In this document: positions 6,600-7,021 of the stretch, one piece after another
Position numbering within the stretch: the stretch's first letter is position 1
How the letters are laid out: each line of letters begins with the position of its first letter
NCBI GenBank assembly: GCA_031278575.1
Contig: JAITKD010000218.1
Span: forward strand, 1 to 7,021
Source of the DNA: Spirochaetaceae bacterium
GTDB taxonomy: Bacteria > Spirochaetota > Spirochaetia > Treponematales > Breznakiellaceae
DNA length: 7,021 nt
Direction of reading: 5' to 3'
Position numbers and translations under genes: made by a program
Notes under the pieces: model-generated
The model's database searches: none
What the model was told of the DNA's origin: nothing
What the model saw: the letters and a program-made list of their open reading frames with translations, nothing else

Positions 6600-7019
6600 A
6601 TGCCGGAACTGTTTACCTTCGAGGTATATACCCCGTACCGGCTTTTTTACGCCGATTCGGTGGAGGCCATCACCCTCACCCTGCAGGACGGGGAAATCGG
6701 GATCTACGCGAACCACGATTTTTTTACCGCCCCGGCGGTCCCCTGCATACTCAACGTCAAGGACAAGCAGGGCCGGTGGAAGGCCGCCTTTGTTACCGAG
6801 GGTATCCTGGAGGTGACCCACCACAAAACCGTACTGCTGGTGGACGCCGCGGAGTGGCCAGAGGAGATAGACGGGGCCCGGGCGGAGGCCGCCAAACGTC
6901 ATGCCCAGGAGTCCCTGGAATCCGGCATATTGAAATTCGAGATCGATAACGCCAAAGCGGCTCTGAAACGGGCGGAAATTCGTTTAAAGCTCCGGGGGAT
7001 AAAAAAAGAGTCCGAGTAA
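6600..7019 (+). CDS. atpC: F-type ATP synthase subunit epsilon
   Basis: This 139-residue rotor-stalk subunit binds gamma and the c-ring and can inhibit ATP hydrolysis. The N-terminal beta-sandwich (about 1-85) has the family features TPYRLFYADSVEAI and GEIGIYANHDFF. A full-length C-terminal helical hairpin (about 88-135) is present, so the inhibitory domain is not truncated. It contains IDGARA (90-95), matching the I(L)DxxRA motif that binds ATP in Bacillus-type epsilon. It also has E85 before it and R124 and R128 in the second helix, at the same spacing as in those proteins. The start lies 3 bases after the beta stop. Only a weak GGGA (6585-6588) stands upstream, so translation probably depends on coupling to beta, which fits one epsilon per three beta. 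The gene ends two bases before the window edge, so the operon terminator cannot be seen. Confidence 0.95.
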   Translation: MPELFTFEVYTPYRLFYADSVEAITLTLQDGEIGIYANHDFFTAPAVPCILNVKDKQGRWKAAFVTEGILEVTHHKTVLLVDAAEWPEEIDGARAEAAKRHAQESLESGILKFEIDNAKAALKRAEIRLKLRGIKKESE

Positions 7020-7021
7020 AA

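Overview
This window is essentially one complete F-type ATP synthase operon on the + strand, preceded by one small unrelated gene. The eight structural genes run in the canonical bacterial order: a, c, b, delta, alpha, gamma, beta, epsilon (atpB, atpE, atpF, atpH, atpA, atpG, atpD, atpC). Each is full length, and each carries the hallmark motifs where its family has them. The stop of atpC lies two bases from the right edge, so any terminator is outside the window. No atpI gene is visible upstream of atpB.

Region by region: positions 1-54 hold a good sigma70-like promoter whose predicted start point falls on the ATG of the first gene. Positions 55-570 encode a 171-residue cytosolic protein that resembles a stand-alone RsbRD-type N-terminal helical domain. 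Positions 571-692 are a structured spacer with a purine/G-rich tract and two consecutive hairpins before atpB. The membrane sector (a, c, b) follows at 693-2266, with hairpins on both sides of the c-subunit gene. From atpF onward the genes overlap or are separated by only 3 bases (delta/alpha/gamma/beta/epsilon, 2266-7019), which points to translational coupling.

How the genes work together: a, the c-ring and b2 form the membrane ion-driven motor. Gamma and epsilon form the central rotor stalk, delta and b the peripheral stalk, and alpha3beta3 the catalytic head. The c subunit has the acidic ion-binding Glu but lacks the Gln and Ser that mark sodium-binding rings, so proton coupling is inferred. 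Epsilon retains the residues that bind regulatory ATP in Bacillus-type epsilon subunits, so its C-terminal domain may be an ATP-sensing brake.

Organism: a bacterium with moderately high GC and a strong preference for CGG (Arg), GGG (Gly) and CCC/GCC codons. The gene set and motifs do not fix the phylum. A spirochaete is a weak guess from the general look of the proteins and is not supported by any decisive marker. I see no mobile element, CRISPR array, RNA gene or defence system. The most interesting signals are the RNA hairpins at the a/c, c/b and delta/alpha boundaries, the structured atpB leader and the small RsbRD-like gene next to the operon.
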